Source: a bacterium A37T11 (GTDB lineage Bacteria > Bacteroidota > Bacteroidia > Sphingobacteriales > Sphingobacteriaceae). Taken from it: a stretch of 64,000 bases of DNA. Both the position numbers and the translations under genes were made by a program. The DNA lies in NCBI GenBank assembly GCA_900109895.1, contig FOBR01000005.1:222498-286497 (forward strand). The letters are read 5' to 3'. The notes under the pieces are model-generated. The model did no database searches, had not been told where the DNA came from, and saw only the letters and a program-made list of their open reading frames with translations. Position 1 is the first letter of the stretch; each line of letters starts with the position of its first letter. This document shows, in pieces, positions 1-8,521 of this stretch.

Positions 1-402
1 AAAACCAGCTCCCAGCATAGTGTGACCTGCTAGCGTATAAGGAGAAAACGTGATATTGCGGTAGCCAGCATGCACCGTAATCCATTTATAAGTGGGGCTT
101 AACCCAAACTGATTGAACGGTTGGCGAAATGAACGGTCGTCTTTGCTCAACGTAAAACTAAAAGGAATGCTCCATCCATAGAGGCTTAGGGTAGGGCTGC
201 CGCTCAACAAATAAGTAAACGGCTCCCGGCGTCCAGCAATTCCACTTGCATTATAAAAAATGCCGCGCAGCTCCAAGCCTCCATTAAAAGCTATTGGCTT
301 TTGGTTACCTAGGTTTGATAGGTCTTGAGTTATACCTGAAAAGGGAAGTAACCCTAGCGCTATTATTAAAGTCCATTTAGTCCATAACTCCGATTTCCGC
401 AT
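1..402 (-). CDS. Partial outer-membrane beta-barrel-like protein (N-terminal 134 residues)
   Basis: The minus-strand frame is open from an ATG at 402 to the window edge, so the gene is cut off at its 3' side. The translation begins with two basic residues and a hydrophobic stretch (about residues 10-24) that looks like a Sec signal peptide. It is followed by alternating aromatic and polar segments, including FNQFGLSPTYKW and GYRNITFSPYTLAGHT, that resemble transmembrane beta-strands. I have an impression of a widespread Bacteroidota outer-membrane family of unknown function with this motif pattern, but cannot name it. The barrel and location are inference from composition; the reading frame and signal peptide are seen directly. 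Confidence 0.7.
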   Translation of the reverse strand, partial: MRKSELWTKWTLIIALGLLPFSGITQDLSNLGNQKPIAFNGGLELRGIFYNASGIAGRREPFTYLLSGSPTLSLYGWSIPFSFTLSKDDRSFRQPFNQFGLSPTYKWITVHAGYRNITFSPYTLAGHTMLGAGF

Positions 403-572
403 TACTAATTATTGAAGGTATTTTATCCTACAAAAAACCTTATCTTATGCCGAAAAAACTTTCGATTTTGTTGCAAATACTTATTCATTTGTTTCATCAA
501 TCATTTTTTACCCTATTATAGCATAGTTTCGCGGTATACAATGTGATTCCAGCAGAATATTTAAATAATAAA

Positions 573-859
573 TTAGAAGGGAATGAAGATTCTTTTAATG
601 GGAATTACATAAAGCTTCTGCACGTTCACAAAGTCGCGTAGCATATCCTTTTTTGTTTCAGAAACCTCTACGCCCAAGTACTTTTTAAGATTTGGTGTCT
701 CACAAAGTTAGAGGCGAACAAGTAAGGTGCCTTTGAAAGGTCATTTAAAAAGAAACTATTTAACAACAGTTCATCATAAATTATAGTCCTTCCATAGAAC
801 ATGAGATACCTAATTTTATCCGTTATACCGAGTGGAAAAAGAATCTGACCACCTGTCAA
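573..859 (-). pseudogene. Possible decayed small gene in the 403-886 gap
   Basis: The 485-bp gap between the partial membrane protein and the ATPase holds a minus-strand frame of 63 codons (668-859) that ends in a stop. A second frame (573 to about 705) then continues with coding-like composition (a segment ETPNLKKYLGVEVSETKK). The two frames overlap, as if one short gene had suffered a frameshift. No family is recognised and neither half has a convincing ribosome-binding site. The rest of the gap is AT-rich and shows nothing else. Treat this as a weak call. Confidence 0.25.
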
Positions 860-886
860 ATCGACCCTGTTTTCCGAACCTTATTT

Positions 887-1453
887 TTAAAAATTTAAAT
901 TATTTTTTTCTTTCAAAATACGAAATATAAAATCAATTCTTTTTTCGACAGTTGTTCGCGGTATTTCTACAACAGCGTAATTTAAATCAGTATAAACCTG
1001 AAACATCATTTCATAGGTAGCAATTGCCTCCTCGAAGGACTGCTTTCTCTCTGCATCATTCAAATAGATTTCTTCCCAAGGAGGAGTTATAAATACAGTA
1101 TTGTAATATCGGTTACACCGAGCAGACCGCCGCACATTCTTATGAATAGGGAGATGGCATAATTTTAGGTAGCCTATTACATCTGGGATGGCACGGTCAA
1201 AGAAAACCAGCGAATTTAAACATAGGGCGTTTTTGTAATCTCTTTTACCCATTTTCAGCATTTCGTCAGCAAAGCCATTTTTGTCAGCCCATGGAAGGCT
1301 AGTACCACCTTTTTTAAGTTGTTCTTGAATAATGTGTCGACCAGATTCTTTTACGCAAAAGTACCCTATTTCGGATAGCTTCCCCACAATTGAGGTTTTA
1401 CCCATTCCTGGTCCTCCGGTAATAATGATCGCGTTATGATTTATTTGCTCCAT
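887..1453 (-). CDS. AAA_28-like P-loop ATPase
   Basis: This is a single-domain P-loop NTPase of about 188 residues. The Walker A motif GGPGMGKTS lies at residues 13-21, only a few residues after the ATG at 1453, which is why I prefer this start to one seven codons upstream. A Walker B-like strand (SLVFFDRAIPDVI) and an aromatic FITPPWEEIY segment match the small AAA_28/NadR-kinase-like family known as predicted ATPases or kinases of unknown substrate. No fused domain is visible. It lies just upstream of nothing co-directional within 500 bp and is preceded on the same strand by a GNAT gene about 100 bp away, so the two could share a transcript. The family assignment is good; the substrate is unknown. 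Confidence 0.8.
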   Translation of the reverse strand: MEQINHNAIIITGGPGMGKTSIVGKLSEIGYFCVKESGRHIIQEQLKKGGTSLPWADKNGFADEMLKMGKRDYKNALCLNSLVFFDRAIPDVIGYLKLCHLPIHKNVRRSARCNRYYNTVFITPPWEEIYLNDAERKQSFEEAIATYEMMFQVYTDLNYAVVEIPRTTVEKRIDFIFRILKEKNNLNF

Positions 1454-1551
1454 ATTAATAATTGTTAGCATCAACCATTGGCTATTAGTATGGTCGATCT
1501 ATTAACCAAAAGAATACATAGGTTGTTTCTTTTACAGATGCTGCCATATTT

Positions 1552-2064
1552 TCATTTTAATCTGATTTCAAACAAACTGACGGTTGCATTATCATAGTGC
1601 GCAGGAAGACCTTTTGTATTGCTCAACTTTAACGAATCAAGAAACTCGAATCCACATTTTCCATAATAATTAATCAATTTGATATTATTACCTACCGTAT
1701 CCATCCTAATGTACGCTTTGTCGTGGCCGGTGGCGAAAGTTCTTGCCCATTTAACAATTTCTGCCACTAAGTATTGACCGCGAAAATCAGGATTAGTAGC
1801 TATTCTGTGAATGTAAACCGCAGGGTCTGCATTCCGCTCTTCCCATATCTGTGGATCATCGAACGTAGTCGACCAGACACAAGCAATCCTGCCATCGATC
1901 TCCAGTTTCCATTGCCGTTTCTCGTCGATCTCGTTTTCCACCAAACCACGCTCGAACTCCGGCCAATGAACCGTAAACCTCGTTTTTTGAAAGTCAGTCG
2001 CTATCTTATAAAGCCTGAAAATTTCGTCAATGTCAGCTTTTATACTATTTTTTATCGTCATCAT
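1552..2064 (-). CDS. GNAT-family N-acetyltransferase
   Basis: The product of 170 residues fits the GNAT acetyl-CoA transferase fold. The core has a beta4-loop-alpha3 region around IHRIATNPDFRGQYLV (about residues 84-99), where RGQYLV takes the place of the usual Q/R-x-x-G-x-G/A pyrophosphate loop, and a later N-x-x-x-x-x-Y-G-K-C-GF segment (about residues 125-138), which is the typical GNAT C-terminal signature. It starts with MM, so either methionine may be used. The MBL hydrolase lies 22 bp upstream on the same strand, so the two probably form one operon under the divergent TetR-controlled promoter. The acceptor substrate cannot be read from sequence. Confidence 0.85.
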   Translation of the reverse strand: MMTIKNSIKADIDEIFRLYKIATDFQKTRFTVHWPEFERGLVENEIDEKRQWKLEIDGRIACVWSTTFDDPQIWEERNADPAVYIHRIATNPDFRGQYLVAEIVKWARTFATGHDKAYIRMDTVGNNIKLINYYGKCGFEFLDSLKLSNTKGLPAHYDNATVSLFEIRLK

Positions 2065-2086
2065 GTTGTTCTGTTATTTGAATCTG

Positions 2087-2851
2087 TTACTTTGAGTCAT
2101 AATGTTCAAATTCGCTGATGTCATGGTATCCGAAAATTTCTATTTCCGGATGGTCTTGCATCAACCTACGGATTTTATCCACCGTGTCGATCCGTAATTT
2201 GTTGTCGTCAGCCCTCATCTCAGCGAGTTTGTTGACAGGATGATCAATGTTTGACAATTCTTCCCGTAAATAATATGCATCTGCTACATAAAACAGCCAT
2301 TTGTCACCGTTTTTTATAGCAATTCCGCAATGGCCCAACGTATGTCCTGGAAGCGGTATTAATACCATTTCTACGTCTAAGGCAATAGCTACTTTTCTTG
2401 CTTCGAGGCCAAACCACAGCCTATCTGAAGTACCGTAGGTCTTGATAACCGGATTATGCTGCAAAGGAATTTTTAAGTATCTCGGATTCCCCAATATATA
2501 ATTTTCATATTCCTCACTGCTTACATGCACCGTCGCATGGGGAAAATCGGCAAGACCACCGATATGGTCGTTGTCCAGATGTGAAATGATGCAATCGGTT
2601 ACCTGTCCTGGATTTAACCCCAGACGTTCAATTTGCCTAACAGCGGTTTGATTTTCATCAAATTGATACCCCGTTATTTTCACAAGTTCGTGCCCTATCC
2701 GTTCTTCGGGTATCTGGCTGTCAAGAAGACCGATGCCGGTATCGATCAGCGCCATCTGATCTTTTTGCCTCAGAAGCAGGCAGTGCCCGCAAACATTGTC
2801 AGCATAGGGAGATAAGATCTTGACACAGTTTAAGTGAAAAATTTCTGTCAT
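2087..2851 (-). CDS. MBL-fold metallo-hydrolase (AHL-lactonase-like)
   Basis: This 254-residue protein has the metallo-beta-lactamase fold seen in N-acyl homoserine lactonase-like hydrolases. The metal motif reads HLDNDHIGG (about residues 91-99): the usual second histidine of HxHxDH is an aspartate, a variant I recall from a large MBL subgroup with a following DFP.A.VHV strand, which is also present here. Further ligands are visible in PLPGHTLGH, in VADAYY (bridging aspartate) and in the C-terminal GYHD. There is no signal peptide, so it acts in the cytoplasm. It is transcribed divergently from a TetR regulator across a 26-bp palindrome, which suggests repression by that regulator. The natural substrate is not known; lactonase activity is only an inference. 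Confidence 0.85.
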   Translation of the reverse strand: MTEIFHLNCVKILSPYADNVCGHCLLLRQKDQMALIDTGIGLLDSQIPEERIGHELVKITGYQFDENQTAVRQIERLGLNPGQVTDCIISHLDNDHIGGLADFPHATVHVSSEEYENYILGNPRYLKIPLQHNPVIKTYGTSDRLWFGLEARKVAIALDVEMVLIPLPGHTLGHCGIAIKNGDKWLFYVADAYYLREELSNIDHPVNKLAEMRADDNKLRIDTVDKIRRLMQDHPEIEIFGYHDISEFEHYDSK

Positions 2852-2933
2852 AATTATTTATTTTGTTAATAGATCAAAGGTGCTCTGTTAATGAATCCTA
2901 ATCTTCAAGAGGTAAAAGTACGCCTTTTTTTAA

Positions 2934-2959
2934 AAAAATAGAACAATTGTTCTATTTTT
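2934..2959. promoter_or_regulatory. 26-bp perfect palindromic operator over the tetR -7 box
   Basis: A perfect 26-bp palindrome is centred on CAATTG (inner part TAGAACAATTGTTCTA). It lies between the MBL hydrolase and the tetR gene. Its right half contains TATTTTTG (2953-2960), matching the Bacteroidota -7 consensus TAnnTTTG. A bound dimer would therefore block transcription of tetR and probably of the divergent gene. Confidence 0.8.
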
Positions 2960-2964
2960 GTGAT

Positions 2965-3546
2965 ATGAAAACCAGCGATAAGATATTAAATGCCGCGAGG
3001 AATCTATTCAACGAAAACGGATTCCGAAACACAACAACGAGACATATAGCGAGTTCAATGTCCATCAGTCCGGGTAATCTTCATTACCACTTTAAACATA
3101 CCGAAGATATTGTAATTGCGCTTTTCCGTGAACTTACCGGCTGGTATGACGTTATTGTTGATAAAGTCCAGGAACTTCCCATTGAACATCTCGAAGATTT
3201 AACCCCCATCTTCAATCTCATATACGAGCAGGTAGACAAGTTTCGTTTCTTTTTTATTCATTTTGTCGAGATCAGCATCTGGATACCGGAAATAAAAAAT
3301 GACTATGGGAAATTGCTTACGAAGCGCGAACACCAATTTAAAAAGTGGTTACGACGCCTCCAAGACCAAGGTGTTTTGGTTCAGCTTGACGATGTGGTGG
3401 AGGAGCAGCTGGTAAAAAAATTATTTATCGTCGGCGACTTTTGGATATCCCACAATGCACTGTTCAAGCAGTATACCAGTGAGGAGGCAAAGCAGGATTT
3501 CGTTTCTATGATGCTGTCAATACTTTCCCCCTATTGCAAAAAGTAG
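2965..3546 (+). CDS. TetR/AcrR-family transcriptional regulator
   Basis: This is a dimeric one-component repressor of 193 residues. The N-terminal helix-turn-helix spans about residues 6-50, with the typical segments ILNAARNLFNENGFRNTT, HIASSMSISPGNLHYHF and the helix that follows. The C-terminal helical ligand-binding domain is of the TetR_C class rich in aromatic residues. I chose the ATG at 2965 because the only earlier alternative (TTG, 2947) lies inside the operator. The -7 box ends five bases before this ATG, so the transcript would be leaderless or nearly so. Autoregulation and control of the divergent MBL-hydrolase/GNAT genes are inferred from the palindrome. The inducer is unknown. 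Confidence 0.88.
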   Translation: MKTSDKILNAARNLFNENGFRNTTTRHIASSMSISPGNLHYHFKHTEDIVIALFRELTGWYDVIVDKVQELPIEHLEDLTPIFNLIYEQVDKFRFFFIHFVEISIWIPEIKNDYGKLLTKREHQFKKWLRRLQDQGVLVQLDDVVEEQLVKKLFIVGDFWISHNALFKQYTSEEAKQDFVSMMLSILSPYCKK

Positions 3547-3635
3547 ACCATTACAAAGCAGTAATCATCCTAACTAAAAGAAATTACTTCAGGAGGAGTA
3601 AAAGCATAATAGCTATAGGAATAACTTTCCCGTCT

Positions 3636-3869
3636 TCACGGTATAGGTGACCCATACGATTGGTGAAGGGGAAAATAGTGCAATGGTGTCCCTCCATTGG
3701 GCCTCAGTTTCACGGATAATACGGTCAGTTTTCCTTTTGATTCCAACGATGTGCGTTCAAAAGTTACTTTATTTTTTAAAATTGGGTTAACAATTGTTTT
3801 TATATTGGTATGGCTATTTTTATTTTGAAATCTACGCATTACCTTATTTATCAAGTAATCGTTTTCCAA
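3636..3869 (-). pseudogene. Truncated cupin-domain protein remnant
   Basis: The 77-codon minus-strand frame reads like the N-terminus of a cupin protein: about 50 residues of lead-in with VNPILKNKVTFERTS, then the first cupin strands ending in LRPNGGTPLHYFPLHQSY. In intact relatives, as I recall them, the GGGTP-HYH motif carries the metal ligands and is followed by about 100 more residues; here the second histidine is replaced and the frame stops within 20 residues. This is best read as a broken gene. The flanks (3547-3635 and 3870-4171) are AT-rich and show no other gene. Confidence 0.5.
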
Positions 3870-4171
3870 ATATGGATATTTAGCCTTTAATTATGAAAGA
3901 AGGTCGATATAGCGTATAGGTACGTAGATCAACAACTACCTATAGCCTATCAGATAACAAAAATATCCCACAATTATGAGGTTTGCTTTTCGGCAAGCCT
4001 TACAGTCATATTATCTACCAAACCATGCTTTTCGTCTACAGCCATATTTTTACAGCAGCAGAATGCCAATAATTGCAAAAAAATTAAATGATGAACCATG
4101 ATGTAAAAAATCTTGATAAACAAAGTCATATTATTTATTCAAGCTTTCATCGAAAATTAAAAAAAGAAAAT

Positions 4172-4795
4172 ATGAAAATGAAAAATTTATTGGTAGTGTT
4201 TTGCTTAACCTTGGCTTTTGCGGCATGTGAAAAAGAAAAAGATGTCGATAATGATGTCGATGAAACTTTGGTTCTGAAAGCAGGATCGACCGCAAAGTGG
4301 AAAGGCTATTTAGAAACAGGCTATTTTAATTCGGGGACAATTCAACTGGATGCGGATGATTTGCAGTTGAATGGCGATAAGATTACTGGAGGTGACATCA
4401 TAATCCCGGTATCTTCTATCATCATCACGAATGATCTGTCGGACGACGATAAGGTACACTTAGCAAATCACCTAAAAAGCCCTGATTTCTTCGATATGGT
4501 AACCCATCCCAATGTAGTTTACTCCATTAGTGATGCGGAGATAACAGGAAAGTCAGATGCTCAAGGAAACAATTACCTCATAAAAGGCACTCTAAAACTC
4601 CTTGGAAAGTCATTGCCGTTGGATATCCCTGCTAAGATTAGTATTTCCAAAACAGAAGTAAAAGTTCAATCCATCTTTAAATTTGACCGCACAAAATGGG
4701 GAATGACGTTCGCATCAGATCCCGGATTGCCCGCCGCGGATAAGATCAAAAATGATATTGAGGTCGAAATTAATCTGCAAGCAACACGGCATTAG
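4172..4795 (+). CDS. YceI-like exported lipoprotein
   Basis: The product of 207 residues begins with a lipoprotein signal (MKMKNLLVVFCLTLAFAAC, lipobox cysteine at about residue 19), so it should be anchored on the periplasmic side or the cell surface. The body matches the YceI-like lipocalin fold: a strand W-x-G-Y at the start, GDIIIPVSSI, a long central segment with HLKSPDFFDMVTHPNV, and a closing strand RTKWGMTF. YceI proteins bind isoprenoid or amphiphilic molecules; the ligand here is unknown. An open frame runs 28 codons further upstream (4088), but the signal peptide fixes the start at 4172. It is the first of four exported proteins on the plus strand. Confidence 0.85.
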   Translation: MKMKNLLVVFCLTLAFAACEKEKDVDNDVDETLVLKAGSTAKWKGYLETGYFNSGTIQLDADDLQLNGDKITGGDIIIPVSSIIITNDLSDDDKVHLANHLKSPDFFDMVTHPNVVYSISDAEITGKSDAQGNNYLIKGTLKLLGKSLPLDIPAKISISKTEVKVQSIFKFDRTKWGMTFASDPGLPAADKIKNDIEVEINLQATRH

Positions 4796-4928
4796 CTTCT
4801 AATCATATAATCGATGCATAACAATATTTCCCCAGGTGAATGGATGGCAGCGGATACCATAAAACATAATATGCTGTTTTCTAAAAATGTAATTCTATAT
4901 CACTAAAAAATACAATTAAAAATAAAAA

Positions 4929-6254
4929 ATGAATAAAGCAACAAAATGGATCGTGGCATTGCTAGTGATGGCCACACTTTTTTCCTGCAGAAAGGGTTAT
5001 CCTGTAGGGGTAGATGATCCGAAAGATCCGGATACAGAAGTCGTCATCGAAGGTGCTTATCGAAGTAAGCATGGTGAAGTAACCGGGGTAGCAGTGGAGA
5101 AGACAATAGGCCCCGAAGGTGGTGAGCTGGTCTATTCGGAAATGGGGATGAAATTGAAAATCCCTCCTGGAGCGGTGGACAAACCGATAAAATTCAGTGT
5201 GCAGCAGGTAACCTTTCCGCCTGCTGATGCTGACGGATTGGCCGCGAAGAGAGTGGGTTTGGCCGAACAAGCACCTGAAAGTATTGTGAGTGAAATCTAT
5301 CGATTGCTGCCGGAAGATGTCGAATTTAAAGAAGATGTCGAAATCTCGCTTCCCTTTTATTCCGGTAATACTTTTCAGCAGGGGACGCAACGGCCGGTAT
5401 ATCAAGACAAACATGGCTATTGGCATGTGCTAACAGCGGGTTTTCAGACTAATTTTACCCGTCCTATAACCGTCAAAACCAGGCATTTCAGTGATTGGGG
5501 TGTGAATGCGGATGTAATACTTAAAAGAACCGGCAAAGAAGTGTTGGACAAAGGTGAAAGTAGCGATTTTAGATTGATTTATACACCAATCATTCCCCAA
5601 GATGAAATGGACGAAGCAATTATGGGGACGGTTGTTGGTTTTTATGCTGATAAGATTGTAGAATGGAGAATTTATGGAGGTGAGGGCAGCAGTGCAGGCG
5701 GAAAGCTGACCGGAGGAAAGTCGTCAACAGCCACCTTTACAGCATCCTCAACCTATCCACCTGGGGGAGGTACAAGCGCTGTAGGTGTTGAAGTAGTAAT
5801 ACAACTTAATGATAAAGGAGCACTTATACGTCTGTTTGACTATGTCACGGTATTGCACGAAGAATATTGTTTTGGCTTATTTGGGAATGGTCACATTTCG
5901 CTCGGTGAAGAAAAAGTGGAGGTATCTGGCGGCACAGAATCAGTATATCTTAACTACTATGGAACTAGAAATGACAGGATGCATATTGAAGCTCCCCACA
6001 GCTCCGGAAAGCAAGTTTTTGGCGAAAAAGTTATGGTCAGCCATTATCAACGACTCTATTTCAATACCACGTACACCAATTGTGTACCTTCGGAAGTACT
6101 CTATTGCAAAGGCGACATCGTATTTATTGGAGAGAATGAGGGCTTGATTTCCGGCGATATTAAAGGCGAGATGCGGCAGAGAAAAGAGGGCTCATATTAT
6201 TGTTTTGAGGATCCGACACCATTCAGAGTAGAATTTAGATATAGAAAACGGTAA
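4929..6254 (+). CDS. Lipoprotein with a ZU5-like domain
   Basis: This is a 441-residue exported protein. The signal peptide ends in LFSCRKGYPVG, a type II (lipoprotein) cleavage site with the cysteine near residue 20. Residues about 57-105 (IGPEGGELVY, then a G-AVDKPI-FSVQQV stretch) resemble the ZU5-like beta domain found in many Bacteroidota surface proteins. The remainder is beta-rich, contains a Ser/Gly-rich linker around residue 250-285, and has no recognised catalytic motif. It is preceded by a 130-bp AT-rich gap and followed by hairpins that could end transcription. Function unknown; a surface or adhesive role is an inference. Confidence 0.75.
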   Translation: MNKATKWIVALLVMATLFSCRKGYPVGVDDPKDPDTEVVIEGAYRSKHGEVTGVAVEKTIGPEGGELVYSEMGMKLKIPPGAVDKPIKFSVQQVTFPPADADGLAAKRVGLAEQAPESIVSEIYRLLPEDVEFKEDVEISLPFYSGNTFQQGTQRPVYQDKHGYWHVLTAGFQTNFTRPITVKTRHFSDWGVNADVILKRTGKEVLDKGESSDFRLIYTPIIPQDEMDEAIMGTVVGFYADKIVEWRIYGGEGSSAGGKLTGGKSSTATFTASSTYPPGGGTSAVGVEVVIQLNDKGALIRLFDYVTVLHEEYCFGLFGNGHISLGEEKVEVSGGTESVYLNYYGTRNDRMHIEAPHSSGKQVFGEKVMVSHYQRLYFNTTYTNCVPSEVLYCKGDIVFIGENEGLISGDIKGEMRQRKEGSYYCFEDPTPFRVEFRYRKR

Positions 6255-6289
6255 AATTTTAATCATAATGAAAAAACAATTTTAATTGT

Positions 6290-6326
6290 TTTTGCTTGTA
6301 GCGCTGATACATTTCTACAAGCAAAA
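6290..6326 (+). terminator. 12-bp stem hairpin downstream of the ZU5 lipoprotein
   Basis: TTTTGCTTGTAG (6290-6301) pairs perfectly with CTACAAGCAAAA (6315-6326) across a 13-nt loop. A smaller palindrome (AACAATTTTAATTGTT, 6275-6290) abuts it. The position 35 bp after the stop codon suggests a terminator, although there is no long T-tract. The rest of the gap to 6575 shows no gene. Confidence 0.5.
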
Positions 6327-6575
6327 TCTTTCAAAGTATTGGTTGTGATGTAGTTAATATGTGAACACGGGAAAATAACTAAAGTCGCTATTCCGAATAC
6401 CGTATATCTATTTTTCGAATGGGTATACCACCGGGTTTCTAGTCAATGAGCCTTGATCGATGGTAACCCTGATTCTTATGTATTGGTCGACTATTGTCTT
6501 CTTTTAATCGACATTGGTTGAATGAAGGATACAAGCCACCCTATTATTGTCAAAAAAATAATATAAAAATTGAAA

Positions 6576-7388
6576 ATGAAAAGAAAAATTTTAAAAAGCA
6601 AGTCCTTAATATTATGGTTAATATTTGGTTTTTCGTTAATCGCTTGTCACAAGGACGGTACTGATACACCGGCAGAAGATGTACCAGAAAATAGTTATAT
6701 TCCCAAGACAAATGTAAAATATGAGTACAATATTTCTGAAGATGGCGAAAACATCGGCACACTAACCAAATGGATTGATGAAAGCAGGGATTCTTCGGGA
6801 ATAAAACTGTATAGCCTGCATAGCAATCTCGTTTTTTCGGAAGGTTCCCTGGGGATAACAAATGAAATGTATGTCGCGAACGGCAAAACATACACGAAAT
6901 TGGACATGCCCGAAGCTTGGAAGCTGGTGGAAGAAGAAATGAAAAAGAATCCCGATATTATTGTTGAAGAGTCCAAATACACCGGTTTTCCTGCTTATAT
7001 GATCATAGAAAATGCGATGCGCGAAGGCAGCAAACTGACATGGGAGATTCCCGTTACAATGGGACAATATTTCAGGTATAGAGACAAAGATTCCCAAAGC
7101 CCTAAGATTGAAATAACGCAAACGATCGAGCAGCACCCCGGAGCAGTGGTTACTTTAGAAACACTTACCGTGCCAGCCGGGACATTCCCATGCAGTAAGA
7201 TTGTGTACCAAATTTCACAGGAACAGGTGGCAAAAATCAACGGAGATGTCTTTATGTCCGCTTCCGGAATGGAGACCATTACCCTTTGGATGGCGCATGG
7301 TATTGGTGTTGTAAAAGAGGACAACATCACCGTATTTGACGGTAATACCAATCATACCATTACCGTATTAAACAGAATAAAGACCTAA
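6576..7388 (+). CDS. Exported lipoprotein of unknown function
   Basis: The product of 270 residues starts with a basic N-terminus and a hydrophobic stretch ending in FSLIACHKDG, a clear lipoprotein site. The mature part is beta-rich with repeated Y/F-x-polar patterns, a GSKLTWEIPV segment and a late VTLETLTVPAGTFPCSKIVY that resembles the DUF3108-like or SusF/E-adjacent proteins I recall from Bacteroidota, where a PAGTF-CYKI motif is common. I cannot assign a function. The ATG at 6576 is chosen because the frame's first codon (6570) is TTG. It is probably surface-attached or periplasmic. Confidence 0.65.
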   Translation: MKRKILKSKSLILWLIFGFSLIACHKDGTDTPAEDVPENSYIPKTNVKYEYNISEDGENIGTLTKWIDESRDSSGIKLYSLHSNLVFSEGSLGITNEMYVANGKTYTKLDMPEAWKLVEEEMKKNPDIIVEESKYTGFPAYMIIENAMREGSKLTWEIPVTMGQYFRYRDKDSQSPKIEITQTIEQHPGAVVTLETLTVPAGTFPCSKIVYQISQEQVAKINGDVFMSASGMETITLWMAHGIGVVKEDNITVFDGNTNHTITVLNRIKT

Positions 7389-7522
7389 TTACGCAAAAGG
7401 AGAACTTAATTCGATTATGCCCTGGACCCTGTATGCAGGACGGACTAATGAAGGTATGACGGCCATATAGGCCTATTTAAAAAATGTAAAATTCAAATTA
7501 TCACATATTAAAATAAAAAGTT

Positions 7523-8293
7523 ATGAAATATAAAGCGATTAATTTTTCCTTTCAATACCACTTAATGTGCTTCATCATGTTCAGCTGCTTTATGGTTGCC
7601 ATTGTCTACGGACAATCGGGTACCCTGATTTCCTTAGAAAAAATACAGCAGCGCTATGCCGGAAAATGGCCGAAGCGCATGAGCTATATCAAAAAAGTAT
7701 TATCGCATCGTTATGGCCGCACAGACAGTTCTTCTCACTATTACGCCTATGTTTTTCCGCAATACGCACGAATAGATAACCGCAGTCCAGATAATGGCAA
7801 TACCAGCATTTTCCGGGGGGATAGTGCCTGGTATTTTCGCTACCACAGAAAGGATGGAAAAGGGTCAGCACACTGGCATTTTTCGGACTACATGCTGGGC
7901 GAAATTTATTGGGATGATATCGAAGGGCTGAAGAAAGTGCTTGCCTATTCCAAAATTGATTTTACGAAACAGGCGAGAGGCAAATGGGAAGGGCGAACGG
8001 TATATGTTATAGGAGCCACTTCTCTGGAAGATAGGCTCCATATACAGGTGTGGTATGATGCGGAGCTCCTATACCCGATCCGCTTTATTTACGGATCGAT
8101 TGGTAATGTTGAGGACAGCTGGTACGAGATAGAAAAACTTGGAGCAATATGGAAACCGAAGGCTACCAAAGAGTTTTACAATAAAAAGCAAACCGGGGAG
8201 GTGCGCTTTGTTAATTTTTCATTTGACCGCCAGCTTTCTGAAGCATTATTTGATCCTGATAAGTTTGGCACCTATCATTGGACGCAGGATTAA
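7523..8293 (+). CDS. Exported protein, possibly LolA-like fold
   Basis: The 256-residue protein has an N-terminal hydrophobic segment (about residues 12-30, ending VYGQ) that fits a Sec signal peptide cleaved after a GQ pair, as is usual in Bacteroidota. The body has repeated antiparallel strand patterns such as SAWYFRYHRK, YAYVFPQYARIDNR and WYDAELLYPIRFIYGS. The alternation of a 'reduced-sugar-like' strand set with KATKEFYNKKQTGEVRFVNFSF near the end recalls the LolA/outer-membrane-lipoprotein carrier superfamily, but similarity is weak. It follows two lipoprotein genes in the same direction and ends before a hairpin that separates it from the convergent LytTR gene. Confidence 0.6.
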   Translation: MKYKAINFSFQYHLMCFIMFSCFMVAIVYGQSGTLISLEKIQQRYAGKWPKRMSYIKKVLSHRYGRTDSSSHYYAYVFPQYARIDNRSPDNGNTSIFRGDSAWYFRYHRKDGKGSAHWHFSDYMLGEIYWDDIEGLKKVLAYSKIDFTKQARGKWEGRTVYVIGATSLEDRLHIQVWYDAELLYPIRFIYGSIGNVEDSWYEIEKLGAIWKPKATKEFYNKKQTGEVRFVNFSFDRQLSEALFDPDKFGTYHWTQD

Positions 8294-8329
8294 TAGGCAA
8301 AAAGAAAGCCAGGCGTAAGGCTGGGGTGC

Positions 8330-8359
8330 GCCACCTGCACTGCCTTTAATGCAGGTGGC
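8330..8359. terminator. 10-bp stem hairpin between convergent genes
   Basis: GCCACCTGCA (8330-8339) and TGCAGGTGGC (8350-8359) are perfect inverted arms with a 10-nt loop. The hairpin sits in the 228-bp gap between two convergent genes, where a bidirectional terminator would be expected. There is no strong T-tract, so an interspersed palindrome is an alternative. Confidence 0.45.
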
Positions 8360-8521
8360 ACTACCGCTTTCCCTTCCCACAACGGAGTTGTTAAAAACTT
8401 TGAGTAGCTGTAATACGAGCAAGCCAATCCGGATGAAGTGACGCAACAACCAAACAATGAAAGCAATTTATGGAGGAGCATTATTGTTTAATTTTAATAT
8501 TAACTATAACTAAGAAACCAT

